This document shows, in pieces, positions 12,067-23,107 of a stretch of DNA of 64,000 nucleotides. Every line of letters starts with the position of its first letter. The first letter of the stretch is position 1. Below the pieces are notes generated by a model. That model was not told the DNA's origin. It was given only the letters and a program-made list of their open reading frames with translations, and made no database searches. A program made the position numbers and the translations under genes. The stretch comes from Citrus sinensis. Lineage: Eukaryota; Streptophyta; Magnoliopsida; Sapindales; Rutaceae. The stretch lies in contig NC_068562.1 in the NCBI RefSeq assembly GCF_022201045.2, positions 682,001 to 746,000 of the forward strand, given 5' to 3'.

Positions 12067-13063
12067 GGCGATCGAATGTAGAAAACCCTATTCTAGGGTT
12101 TCTGAAAAATTGGGAAGTATAGTTTAATTATTTAAAAAGAAATTTTTTACTTAATAATAACTTATGTTGTTGCTTTTTTCCTCTTTTCTCAGTTTCTATT
12201 TCGTAAAAACTTTTTGGGTTGGTTACCGTTGTTATTTGACACAGAGAGATCGAGGGATATTGATTCGATAGAGGTCTCTCTGAATCCTCTGCGATCGAAA
12301 GAGTGAAAGTGCTATCCCCAAAGGCATATTTATAGACGAAACAAGCCGCCTAGGTCACGAGACCGACCTTGTTTAAGTGGACTGACTAAAATACCCTCTT
12401 GCAATTGCCTTGATAGCGGCCAAAAGCCCAAAAGAAGACGGAAATTGGAGAAGGTGTTGCTTTGAAACGGACCAGGGAATGGATTTTTCAATCCTCTATA
12501 GAAACTCATTTTAACACTTTTAAGGGGTTTAAAAAAATAATAATAATAAAATAGGAAAGCATGTATCTTACTTCATCAAAGCTTCTTAAATTAAATCTGA
12601 GTTAATTTATTACAACTTTAGTTTGAATCCCGCATCATTTAGGAATAAGATAAGATCTCTTGTTTATTCAATATTATTTCCACAAACATATAGAACATTT
12701 TCTATCAAAAATTAAAATAAAAAACATATAGGACATTTTAGATTTAACCACCTTTTTTATATTTATTAACACGTGTAGTATGTTGTATTCAAAATAATAA
12801 TATGATTATTTTGAACAATTAGACTTGGACAAGTTGTCTAACGAGTCACTCATGATGGACTAACCCAACCCAATCCAACTTGACCCATATAAAAGTAACC
12901 ATTACTTTGACAATTATTGATACTAGTGTTTATATAAAGAGAAGTTGAGGGGAAGTTGAATATGGTGGAAATCGCTAACTTCTCTTCCTCTTTGTTTTCT
13001 CTCCTCTATATGCAAAATAAAAAGAGCATAGAACCAATTATAGAGATTTGAGAACTCATTGAT
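12067..13063. other. NRPB1 5' leader and upstream region
   Basis: This stretch lies upstream of the NRPB1 start codon on the minus strand. The first 250-300 bases are less AT-rich and probably contain the 5' untranslated region and core promoter. I see no convincing TATA box at a position I could defend. Beyond about 12480 the DNA is AT-rich and featureless until the NRPB1-like fragment begins. Confidence 0.4.
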
Positions 13064-14545
13064 TCCAACCTCATCACTTATCCTCTTCGGAACACTAACC
13101 ACTAAAAAAACACTTAATAGATGTCAACGTCATGAAACATGTGGCTTAAAATGAAGATATAATCATATTGCATGTGGTATGAACGAATGAGTTTCTTTTA
13201 AGAAGTTCAGGAACTTGTTTCTGATCATCATTTCTTTTCCTTTAAGCATGGTAGTTGGCAATTATCTATTGGATTTTTAACTTAGTATTGTTGGATTTTA
13301 ATCTAATGTTGGACTTATATGTGAATAATTATGTGTTATGAACTATTATATTAGGGCAAGCCTAATTAAAAGTAATCTATTAAAATTTTTAGTAATATTG
13401 ACTTTAATGCATCGGATAGGGTGTGTGCCTTTGATGTGCAGAGACGTAAGGGTAATTTATGTTTTAATGTTGGGTTGAAATAAGAATATTTAAATATAAC
13501 AGAAAAGTTATCTATATAAGTGATCATGATCCTCAGGTCACATATATCATTATATTCTCTGCTTGCATCATATCATCAGAGAGAGAACGCAGAAAAAATG
13601 AAAGGATTCTCTATGAGAATGTGTTGATCTGGAAGACTAACAACACAACTCTAGATGGCAATTAAGTATTATAGATTCATGTATACTTCCACATCTTTTG
13701 TTATTGGTTATTGATGACACAATATAAATGTTTCTTAATAATAAGTGATGGTTTTTACCAAATGAATTTCTTGTTCTAATATCATTTTCATGCCTTCAAT
13801 AGTCAGATTTGGTTGTTGAGCACCACAACCATCTCTTCTCTTTCTAACAGTTTATTCACTATCTTTATCAGGAACATCAATCTCTCCATCACCTTTACAC
13901 ATAGTTCTCTTTGTGCAGGATCCAAAATCTTTCTAAGTCTATTCTTAGAATTCCTTATTTTCAAGGCTTGCCAAAACTTATGGTCCTCCTGCTTAGATTA
14001 CAATGAGATCACACACGAATAAGTTAATAATGGAAGAGCATATAAAACAAAAAGGGGACAATAATCCTCCAAAAAGGAAATTTTAGCAACTTCATTTAGA
14101 TAATATTATGAATTTCCTGATGCAAGTAAAGAACCGAGAAGGAAATTTTCAATAATTACTCATGAATGATAATATAACCTATGGTAACTTACTATCAGTA
14201 TTCTTAAGGAAGATCCCAGATAAATAATGAAAAAGTTCAGACCAAAATCAAATGCAGTACCTATCTAAAAACCATAACAAAGTGGAATGTTACCTCATCA
14301 GTAAGAATTTTCAAGCAATTGAAGCCAATAAACAGCATGATAATGACAACGGTCTTCATAAACCCAATGTGAAACATGGTTTAACAAGCTCCAAGTGACT
14401 AAAATGGCAAGTCTCACAAATCATCCTTCTATCAGTCCAACCAAGCGGAAGATCGCATAGACCACTTGGCTTTGGCTTTCATTTCTCTTGCATTTCATTG
14501 TGCTTGATCTCTACCTCCGAATTTGCCTCTAAATACACCGAACAA
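13064..14545 (-). pseudogene. Decayed partial duplicate of NRPB1 exons 2-4
   Basis: Three blocks are clearly homologous to the neighbouring NRPB1 gene and keep its order and orientation: about 14285-14535 matches exon 2, about 13190-13265 plus 13785-13995 matches exon 3, and about 13064-13105 matches the start of exon 4. Remnants of the intervening introns are also present, so this came from DNA duplication rather than from a reverse-transcribed mRNA. The exon 2 copy has lost about 30 bases covering the zinc-binding CPGH part, and many substitutions break the frame. Exon 3 is split by an insertion at about 13270-13785. Exons 1 and 5-14 are absent. It cannot make a polymerase subunit. Confidence 0.85.
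13270..13785. mobile_element. About 520-bp insertion in the NRPB1 pseudogene, possibly a solo LTR
   Basis: Homology to NRPB1 exon 3 stops after GCAATTATC (about 13258-13267) and resumes at about 13785 with TTTCATGCCTTCAATAG, which are nearly adjacent in the intact gene. The DNA between them is therefore an insertion. It contains TGTTGG near its left end and a TATATAAG motif near 13515 that could be a promoter, both reminiscent of a Copia-type long terminal repeat. I could not confirm matched ends, a target-site duplication or any internal retroelement sequence. Confidence 0.45.
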
Positions 14546-15463
14546 CAATTATTATCATAGAAAGCATGGAAGAGTCAGTTTAAAAGATAAACTGTAGTCT
14601 CAGTAGATGCGACTAAAAATATCCTCATTTCAATTTACTTTCTTTGTTCCATGTACCAATTCACTAATCAACAAAACATTCTTTTTATCTATTTCCATGT
14701 GCTAATTCATTGGTCAACCCAACATTAAGTGAAATCAAGTATTTAGCAAATACTTAGACTTTAAAAATTGTTATTATATCTCTTTATCGTTTTAAGTGAT
14801 AATCAATGGTTCATTTGTAGTTTATGTGAAAGTTTTGTTTTTTTAATAGGTTTTATTTGGGAGTATTAAAAAGATTGATAAAATTGTGGTAGTTTTGTAA
14901 TGTCTAGCTCAATTTCTTCTATAATTAAAATGACTTTAGCTTAGGGGGTTATCGATGGCAAATGACTGCCATTGGTAGGAAGCTTTCTAAAGCTTTTGTC
15001 TGCAGATATTGTCAATGAGGGAGAAGGACTGAGTGATATTATTTGCAGTGTAAAATGGCATAGCAAGACCAAATTCGACATGGATACGGATACCCACCTC
15101 TGCACTTGGTGGTGTTTCTTGATTGCCAAGAAAAACTCAATACGAGTCCCTTCTGTTGGAACCGCACATTTGGGCCAACTCCAACGGGCACTTTATTGGG
15201 CCAAGTCGCACAACGCAATTAATAGTTGGGCCAAGTCGCACAAAACTGCCGCCGTGATCAACCGCTTGTCACTTGTAGAATGACAGCCTTTTCAACCAAG
15301 AACCTTCTAAGCCGCGGAAATCGTCAACTTATAGCAAATCGACAACTAGAAAATTCGCGACAACGCGCTTTTGGATTTCTTTCCTGTCCCCTTCCTAATT
15401 CAATTCTATAACCATCGTTTATCACCCCAATTCACCAAACATTCTCAAACTGAGAGAAACCAG
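14546..15463. other. Upstream region of the zinc-ribbon gene
   Basis: No gene can be supported here. A short direct repeat (TTGGGCCAAGTCGCACAA) occurs twice about 30 bases apart near 15200-15245. The last 100 bases before 15464 are probably the 5' untranslated region of the next gene. Confidence 0.4.
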
Positions 15464-15844
15464 ATGGCTTCAATTTACAGCTGCAAGGAGTGCGGGACAA
15501 ATTTGAACCTGAACACGAGCCACCTTTATCCGGCCACCGTCTACTTCCCGGCGGGCAACAAGGGCACTTTATCTTTTGCGATGATCGATAGCACCAAGTT
15601 CAGGCTCGAGAAAGAGGACAAGATCAGGCCATTTTTTGAGACTTTAGATTACTGGGGCATTCAAAGAAAGAGGACAAAGATTAAATGCAATAACTGTGGC
15701 GCTCTTCTTGGTTATATTTACGACGATGGGCCTCCGGCTGTTGATACCCCTGGCCAGTTTCATTTTGGACCCAGTCAAGTTATTCCAAGATATCCCAGAT
15801 ACCGGTTGAAGACCAAGGCTCTTCGTATCTCGACAGAGACTTGA
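15464..15844 (+). CDS. Small zinc-ribbon protein, uncharacterised At4g08330-like
   Basis: A single-exon reading frame of 126 aa. I chose the ATG at 15464 because it begins MASIYSCKECGTNLNL, with the first cysteine pair close to the start as in the family; the frame is open further upstream but without an ATG nearer than 15371. Two CxxC pairs (C7/C10 and C75/C78) can form a zinc ribbon. Between them lie YFPAGNKGTLSFAMID and FFETLDYWGIQRKRTKIKC. The pattern matches a conserved plant protein known only by the locus name At4g08330, sometimes labelled chloroplastic. I see no strong transit peptide here. No function is established. Its 3' flank shares similarity with DNA at 17645-18110. Confidence 0.8.
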   Translation: MASIYSCKECGTNLNLNTSHLYPATVYFPAGNKGTLSFAMIDSTKFRLEKEDKIRPFFETLDYWGIQRKRTKIKCNNCGALLGYIYDDGPPAVDTPGQFHFGPSQVIPRYPRYRLKTKALRISTET

Positions 15845-15894
15845 ACTGTTTGGTCCTCTGTTTATTTGATTGTCTTTGTTCTTAGGTTGTATAA

Positions 15895-16835
15895 TTGATG
15901 GGGTTTTGGTCATTTTCATGTTCTTGTAAATATGTTGATTATTGATAGAAGGGTTGTTTTTAACTACTCAAATCGTTCTGGATTCTTGTTTATTGTGTTC
16001 AATATGTGCTTCGGTGTATCTGTAATGGATGTACGCTAAATTGAATTTGGTTTAAGAAGTTCTTTCATATCTTCTGTTTATTTTTAATGTTTTTCTTTCG
16101 GGCCTGCAAATTGCGAGCTGTTCTATTAGGGTATTAGAATAGATTTATGCTTCAAATCCGCTTGGGATTTTTAAAAACAAAATAAAACCCTGCTAATTTG
16201 TTTAAGGTGATTCTTGTGTGTGAAATTTACCATGAAAATGAAAATGATCAAAGCTTATTAATCAAGTCTAGGAACCAAGTACTCGCATCCATTGCCAATC
16301 TGGATTCTTGGATGGTTAAACCTATTTTATCCAATTGCTTTCTGGGTTTTGGTTTCTGTTGGATGAACTGGACTTCCTTTCCTTTTGAAAAAAAAAAATG
16401 AAATTACTTTGTCCCGATCGCATTAGATTGACTTGTAAATGTTGGTTTGGATGAACATTTCTTGGAAATCGAGAGTCAGTCAATTCAAAACCTGTAAAAT
16501 TTTATTGATAGTGGACAAAGTTTATCCATTTCCTTTTTTTTTTTTTTTTTGAAGAAAAGAGTATTTATCCTTTATGGGAACCAGCTAGTGCATCCGTAGA
16601 CTCTCATGTTAATTGATGGTTAAACTTATGAAAGTCAACTTGTATTCCAAGCCTTATTCTATTCTTGCTTTGAACTCAATTGGTTAACGTTTGTTAGATT
16701 TTTCTTGGCACTGGAAGCATTGGAGTTTTCACATTATGGAATTTAGTTGTTGCGTGTGCTTAGTCTTTTTTAACTCTACATTTTGGTGAACATCTATGGA
16801 TTCTCCCAAGCAAAGAACTGCAACTTATAACATAA
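15895..16835. repeat. Segmental duplication, copy A (gene-depleted)
   Basis: Several blocks match DNA further downstream in the same order: about 15895-15990 resembles 17645-17795 (ATTTTCATGTTC, TTGATTATTGATA, TCAATATGTGCTT), about 16235-16290 and 16560-16740 resemble 17920-18110, and about 16792-16840 resembles the last exon of the gene at 18383-19474 (near 19375-19425; ACTCCCAAGAAAAGAAC versus TCTCCCAAGCAAAGAAC). Copy A therefore looks like a duplicate that kept the flanks and a scrap of the last exon but lost the rest of the gene. Confidence 0.6.
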
Positions 16836-17644
16836 TTTCTCAGACTCGTTTAAACCATCGGAGTTTTTTTTTTTAAGGTATTAAATTATTTGATATCCGA
16901 AAATCAAAGTGAGTCCTGACTAACTCATATTTAAGTCAGGTATGACCACTATGACGACAAAATTCTCCCAACAAATATTTAACACAGCTGCATTCTCAAA
17001 TTTCGAACTGAGGACCTTAATTAAGATAGAACAATCGCATGCTAACTGATCTACGCACTTTTTGGTACTGTCGGAGCTACTTTGATTAACCGTATTGAAT
17101 GATAATCCAGAAAATTGATTGCAAAGCATTAGTTATTCTATGTTTCATTGATAGGTGTTCTTTTTTGAAATAAATGTATCTGATTTTCGAGATTTCCTTG
17201 TCAATTGGTTATAATTATCATTGTAAAGTACATTTTTACGGAAAGTTTGGTTGTAGAAGTGTTTAAATTGTGGCCTATATGGTCTGCAAACAGTTAGCCA
17301 GTAGGCAGCACCTTGTTTATGAGATCAGAATTGATTTTCAGGTTCATAGAATGCGCTTTAATCATTTAAGCACTTTACTTGGACGCCAAAACTTTTTTCG
17401 GAAGTAGATACCAATTATGCCCTCACAATTTTTTTTTTTTAATTGGAGCACTGTTATCAAATTTGACAATTAAATCATTAAGTGCACATCTAGATACTTA
17501 ATTATAAATTAGAATAAATGAATGAGTTTGATTTCTTGGCATTACAAGTTAATAGAATTCTCGAATTACCACGGAAGTGAATATATGCTGGAAAGGAAAT
17601 AAATGCAAAGATAAAACAGAAAGGGAAAAGCAAAAAAAAAAAAC
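16836..17644. other. Non-coding DNA between the two duplication copies
   Basis: AT-rich with poly-T and poly-A runs. The minus-strand frame at 16920-17129 shows no family resemblance. I see nothing else in it. Confidence 0.5.
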
Positions 17645-18110
17645 AGATCGAAATGGATTATTTTCATGTTCGCGTAGATGAGTTGATTATTGATAAGACG
17701 ATTGCTTTTTTAATTTCTTAAAACTACTTATGGGTTCCCGTTCTAGTGTCCTTCTTCTTCACTTGATTTGGACAAAGTCAATATGTGCTTTTTGTGTTTA
17801 CGAGTCAACAAATTTTAGACCTCGGTCTACTTTAAGAATCCTGCATCTATTCATGGTGATGATTTTGGAGCGAAATTTACTTTCTTTTTTCTTTCTTTAT
17901 AATATGCTAAAACAACAAGTTGCATTTAATTATTAATCCAGTCTGGGAACCAACTAACGCACCCTTGGACTTATCTGGGTCATTATATGAATAAACTTAT
18001 TTTATTCTTTTGAACTAAGACTCTCTTTTAATTGGATGCTCTATGCGCCAATCCGTCAAGCCTTGTAAAAGTTTATTTAGAGTATCTTTGGCATTGAAAG
18101 TAATTGGAGT
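17645..18110. repeat. Segmental duplication, copy B (gene-bearing side)
   Basis: This is the counterpart of copy A at 15895-16740, with the blocks in the same order and orientation. It runs into the upstream region of the intact gene at 18383-19474. A presumed 5'-UTR exon ends near 18246 (GAAAG before GTAGGTTT), with an acceptor just before 18370. Confidence 0.55.
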
Positions 18111-18382
18111 TAATGAATCCGCGTCTTCAATATGCGCTCTTGGTACTTCTTGAAAATTTAGCTTACATATCTGCCAGTCAAAATCTGCTAGACAAGCTCT
18201 TCGCTTGCCAAGAAGCCACCAGGCTCAGCATTCCATAGTTGAAAGGTAGGTTTGATTATTAGCTCTTGAAGGGTTTGCTTTATAGTAGTCTCTACATAAT
18301 ATTAATCTTTATTTCTCCTGTTATATTGTGATGATCTGAAGCTGTATAGTGCTTGCTAAATTGGCAGAAGAATCCTGTGAGA

Positions 18383-19474
18383 ATGAAGCAAATAAACAAG
18401 GAAAAGGAAAGTGTTGATTCAAAGACAAAAAAGGTACTTCCACCCCCGCCACCTCCACCACTGCCACTTGAAAAATTCTGGGTGAGGAAGGCTACTCCAG
18501 AGAGTATAACAAAGCAAGAGATTGCCAGGTTTTGGAGGCAGAAACGGATTGATGAAGAGGATCATCTCCTTGCTGCTATTAAAGCTGCAGCTCGTATCAG
18601 GGCCCATAATCTCTCGGTAAGAGCTTATGCTGCACATGTGATGTGATTAAAAAAATTAAAAAAATAAAATACTTGTGCTGCTCATAACAATTTTAGGATC
18701 GCAGTGTCACATTCACAACATAATTTTATTCATATGAAGAGAAGTCAGCAGAGAGAGGACGTGACTTAGTCGTGCATATAGCTTGTATTAATTGATGTGT
18801 ACCCTAGTCAAATAACATTTTAATTGCCAGGTAGCTGGAGGTCCTTTTGGGATCACAGTTACCGGAACTTGACTAGGGGAAAGAAGCACTGAAAGGTTTC
18901 TCGTGAAGCAATCTGTTGGAGGGATGATTTCACAAACTTTTGTGCACTTCAAATCCCAGTTACTTCCCAGTGTTAAATTACTGCTACTTGATGGCCCATT
19001 TAAGCATATAATAGACCCCAAAACTAGCCCATACCGAATTCTTGTATGATTGATCATTTGAATTCTGACGCTTGTCAGAAAATGATGTATAGGAGGAAGA
19101 CTATAAGCTGTTTGAAGAATCCTTAAAGTATGATGATGACGGAACCACTGAGGAAGTTGTCCCTGATGCCAACAATAGCAAGGAAAGCAAGAACAATGAA
19201 GTTCGCGTTGGAATTAAGGACTGGTTAGTTGAATTTCTATATTCACGAAATTTGATACACCAGAATTCTTGTGAATTGGAGACTGTGCTGTTAAGTTTAA
19301 ACTGACATACTTTTAACCAACATGAGCAGGTGGACAAAGAGCAAGTATGCATACTTGAACCAACCGGCTATTGGGTCAACGGATACTCCCAAGAAAAGAA
19401 CTTCAACTTACACACCCAATTGCTTCACTTATAAGCCAGTTCCCCTGCATTCGGCATCTCTTGGAGTCTTTTAG
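18383..19474 (+). CDS. Unrecognised plant protein with a polyproline N-terminus, 169 aa
   Basis: Three exons keep frame: 18383-18616, 19093-19223 and 19330-19474 (stop TAG). I took the ATG at 18383 (MKQINKEKESVD). The frame extends slightly upstream, but without an ATG and across a likely 5'-UTR splice acceptor. The protein starts with a basic/acidic stretch, then a run of about nine prolines, then EKFWVRKATPESITKQEIA and a long charged helix (RFWRQKRIDEEDHLLAAIKA). The middle is acidic (EEDYKLFEESLKYDDD) and the end is Ser/Thr/Pro-rich with KDWWTKSKYAYLNQPA. I do not recognise a named domain. The conserved-looking tryptophans, clean splice sites and coherent frame across three exons argue that it is real. 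Copy A at 15895-16835 retains only a fragment of its last exon. Confidence 0.75.
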
Positions 19475-20942
19475 ACTAGCGGTGCGGCTGTTGAATTTAA
19501 ATTTCTTCGGATTGTGTTATTTTATACTGTGATATTAGATTGCAATGCTTCATTTGTTGTATGTTTCAGCGAGAGTTGTTGTTCTGTTTCATAAGTGTGC
19601 TTGCACACGTGTAAGTTGTTGTTCTGTTTAAGAATATTTTCTCTGCAGGTTTGGTCGTGTCGAGGTATTAAACTGCTAGTCCTATTTTCCTTCTTGTGCA
19701 TTCTAACAGCAATAAAAGTGTCTGCTTTTGTTATTTTAATCTAAACAGAAGCATTTATTCATTACCTACTAATATGTATTAGTTATTAGTTATTACCATG
19801 TCTGGAGTCTACGGAAATACTCTACACTTACCGCCCAATTTTTAAAACTGGAAATTGTTTACAATCACAAGATATATGCTTATTGGCTAGTTGACTCTTG
19901 CATTTTTTTTTTCAAGCTAATTAATAATGCCTTCTAATAATGGACGTTTAGCCATTGGTTCTCCATTATCACAAAAGAAGAATATAACACAAAATAAACA
20001 ACATTTAAAAAAAAAAAATCTCACTTGACCAACTAACTAATTGTTTAATTGTACTTAAAAAGAATCAAACATACATCATTATTTTACTGAAGTCACCCGT
20101 CGAACGGGGTATTGCTAAATCATATTATTTACGTTAGCACACATTGACTGGTTATCTTAGCAATTTATTTTTTTCAAAAGGGCATAACATGAATAGAAAT
20201 TAAATTCATTCCTCTCAAAATCTTAGCTCAATATGAATGAAAATTAAACTCCCTCAGTCATTCATATGTACAAGTTCATTCCCATATTCATCGAAAATTC
20301 AGAAACAAAAATCAAAATTTAAAACACAACCCTACCGTATGAATGAATATTCTTAATAATTAAAATAATTTTATTAGAATTTTTATGTGAATTACCTTCT
20401 ATTTCAGCTCTTTTTACATATATATGTGTGTGTATTAAACATTTGCTTAATGCTCTATTTTCTTTATTTTTAAGGTGAAAAAGAAAAACATATTTTGAAT
20501 TCGATATTTGGAAAATCGTTAGTTCTTTTTTTTTTTAATAAATGATGAGGAGTAAACGGGGACAGAATTGTAAATACAAATAAACTGAAATACAGAAAAG
20601 TCAAAACAGAAAATGCTCTTGAAATGCAGCCGCGTAAGACAAATTCTCATATTCGCCGATTCGCGAAAACTTCTTCATTTTGGTTTTATTTTTTGCATTG
20701 AAAAACAGCAAAAGGCCCCCAACTCCAATCTCCTCAACGCATCTGACATCACGTCAAAGAAAAGGGGAAAAAAAAAAAACGCGTACGTAACAGACAACGT
20801 GCTCACAAACTCATTTCTTATACGAAGCCTTTAACGGTTGCACTTCCGTCCAGATCTCGCTCTTTAATTTCTAGGTTTTGCGGATCGGATTTGAATTTTT
20901 TTTCACTAGTTTTGGAATTTCGATAGTGGAATCGGAGAACCA
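19475..20942. other. Intergenic region between the 169-aa gene and the prolyl 4-hydroxylase
   Basis: The first 200-300 bases are likely 3' untranslated sequence of the upstream gene. The rest is AT-rich with poly-A and poly-T runs. The final 150 bases before 20943 are less AT-rich and probably form the 5' leader of the hydroxylase gene. No further gene is supported. Confidence 0.5.
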
Positions 20943-23107
20943 ATGGCGAAACCGAGGTATTCGCGATTCCCGACGCGAAAATCGTCGTCTTCGACTTTGA
21001 TCTTGACATTGCTGATCATGTTCACGTTCGCGATTTTGATTCTTCTCGCGTTCGGGATCCTATCCATGCCTAGCAGTTCCGGCGATTCGCGGAAAGCCAA
21101 CGATCTCAGCTCCATTGTACGCAAGTCTATGGAGAGGTCTCTTTTTGTAATTTATGCTTAATTCTTCGAGGATAATTTCGTAATTTATGCTGAATTGTTT
21201 TGTTTCTTTCTTTCTTTGTAGAAGTGAAGGAGATGAAGGGAGAGCAGAGCAATGGGTTGAGGTGATCTCTTGGGAGCCTCGAGCTTTTGTTTATCATAAT
21301 TTCTTGGTGAGTTCTTTTTCTTTTTTTTTGGTTGTTTTGATTTTCTACAATTGAGCTTAGAAATGCTAATAATTTTGACCCTTTGATGTGATTCTCCCTC
21401 TTCATTCTCATTCAGTCATGGCGATTTTCAGAATGAAATCCATTAAGCCTTGCCTCTTATTTTGACTTTTGATAAACTTGGCGGTTGTTTGTGATTTCAG
21501 CTGGCATTATTGATTGATTACGCTTCTTGAAAGTAAATCTGATCTACTATTGATTGTTATGAATTATATTGAAGTATCTGTCACAAGAACAGCAGTACAA
21601 TTGGCTACTTGGCTTGGGTGTTTTGTTTGTATGCATGTGTGGATAACAAACTTGGGATCTTGGGCCCAATTTCATTTGATTTGATTTGCTCACATACTGA
21701 ATTTGATCACCTTTTCTGCGCAGAGCAAGGAGGAGTGCGAGTACCTAATCAATCTTGCCACGCCTCATATGAGAAAGTCGACTGTTGTTGATAGTGATAC
21801 TGGCAAGAGCAAAGATAGCAGGTGTGTATAATTTAAATTAAATCTGGTTGTTGGAATTTTTCTGACTTCCTTTCTGCCTTGCAGTTATGTATCTTCTACC
21901 TTGTAAAACAAGCATTTGATGTATCACTAAATATACAGGGTTCGGACAAGTTCTGGAACATTTCTTGCTAGAGGACGAGACAAAATTATTAGAGATATTG
22001 AGAAAAGGATTGCAGATTTCACTTTCTTGCCTTTAGGTATGCAGTTTAAGTTTTCACTTTTCTTTTTTTATGTGCTTAAGAAATGAATTTGTTTCATTGT
22101 TGTAAAATCCTTTTGTGTTTCTTTTGCTATCATTTCCTTGATAACAGTGAGATATTCCTGGAAGGGAAGCCCCACTTAAACCCTGAGTAAGAAAACAAAC
22201 TTGGTAAAAAAAAAAATCCTATTTGAGGTTCGGGGGGTTCACCATCGGGGCTAGCATCATTTCACTTTACTTAATGCACCTTCTCCATTACAGTCCATTG
22301 TCAAGTTCTATAAATATGCTCCACTTTTATATTCGAGGTTTAGTGTCTATTTGTTATTTGGGGTCACAAATTACGTTGGCTGATGCTTGAGCTGACAATG
22401 TACATATAGAGAATGGAGAAGGACTTCAAGTTCTCCATTATGAAGCTGGACAAAAATATGAGCCTCACTTTGACTATTTCATGGATGAGTTCAACACCAA
22501 GAATGGGGGGCAACGCATGGCTACGGTGCTAATGTACCTGTAAGTGATATAGTTATCTACATTTCTTGGAGTGTATTATTTGTAAGTCCATAATTGTTCT
22601 TCTGATGATTTTCTTACTTTTAAATCATACAGCTCAGACGTTGAAGAAGGAGGTGAGACAGTCTTTCCTAATGCCCAAGGGAACATCAGTGCTGTGCCTT
22701 GGTGGAATGAGTTATCTGAATGTGGAAAGACAGGACTTTCTATTAAACCAAAAATGGGTGATGCATTGCTTTTCTGGAGCATGAAGCCCGATGCCGCTTT
22801 AGATCCTTCTAGTTTGCATGGTTAGTTGGAGTTATCAATTACATGCTTGTCAAGGTGTTCAGTTCAAGTTCAGTAATATGCATATGGACATGAATTAATA
22901 TTTATTGAATGAAGAGAAAAATCCCATCAACTTTTTTGCTGAATTGATCAAAATGATCCTAGGAAAGTTGTACCCGAGTTCATTCTACACAAGACATTAT
23001 GATCTGATGAGTTTGTTGTCTGTCTTACACCAGGAGGTTGCCCTGTGATTAAAGGCAATAAGTGGTCATCTACAAAATGGATACGTGTGAATGAGTATAA
23101 GGTTTGA
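20943..23107 (+). CDS. Prolyl 4-hydroxylase, membrane-anchored (2-oxoglutarate/Fe(II)-dependent)
   Basis: Seven exons keep frame: 20943-21136, 21222-21306, 21724-21821, 21939-22036, 22410-22539, 22633-22820 and 23034-23107, giving 288 aa, the usual length for plant P4Hs. The N-terminus is basic and followed by a hydrophobic anchor at about residues 19-41, so it should be a type II protein of the ER or Golgi. The catalytic domain starts at about residue 75 (WVEVISWEPRAFVYHNFLS). Iron ligands are H178 and D180 in HFDYF and H264 in SLHGGCPV; K274 in KGNKW should bind 2-oxoglutarate. Family members hydroxylate proline in extensins, arabinogalactan proteins and related peptides. The very short last exon is supported by the conserved GCPVIKGNKWSSTKWIR end. 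It lies tail to tail with the aconitase gene. Confidence 0.95.

Noticed and set aside
14972-15283. 103-residue plus-strand frame upstream of the zinc-ribbon gene
   Set aside because: No recognisable domain, no good neighbour support, and it runs into promoter DNA.
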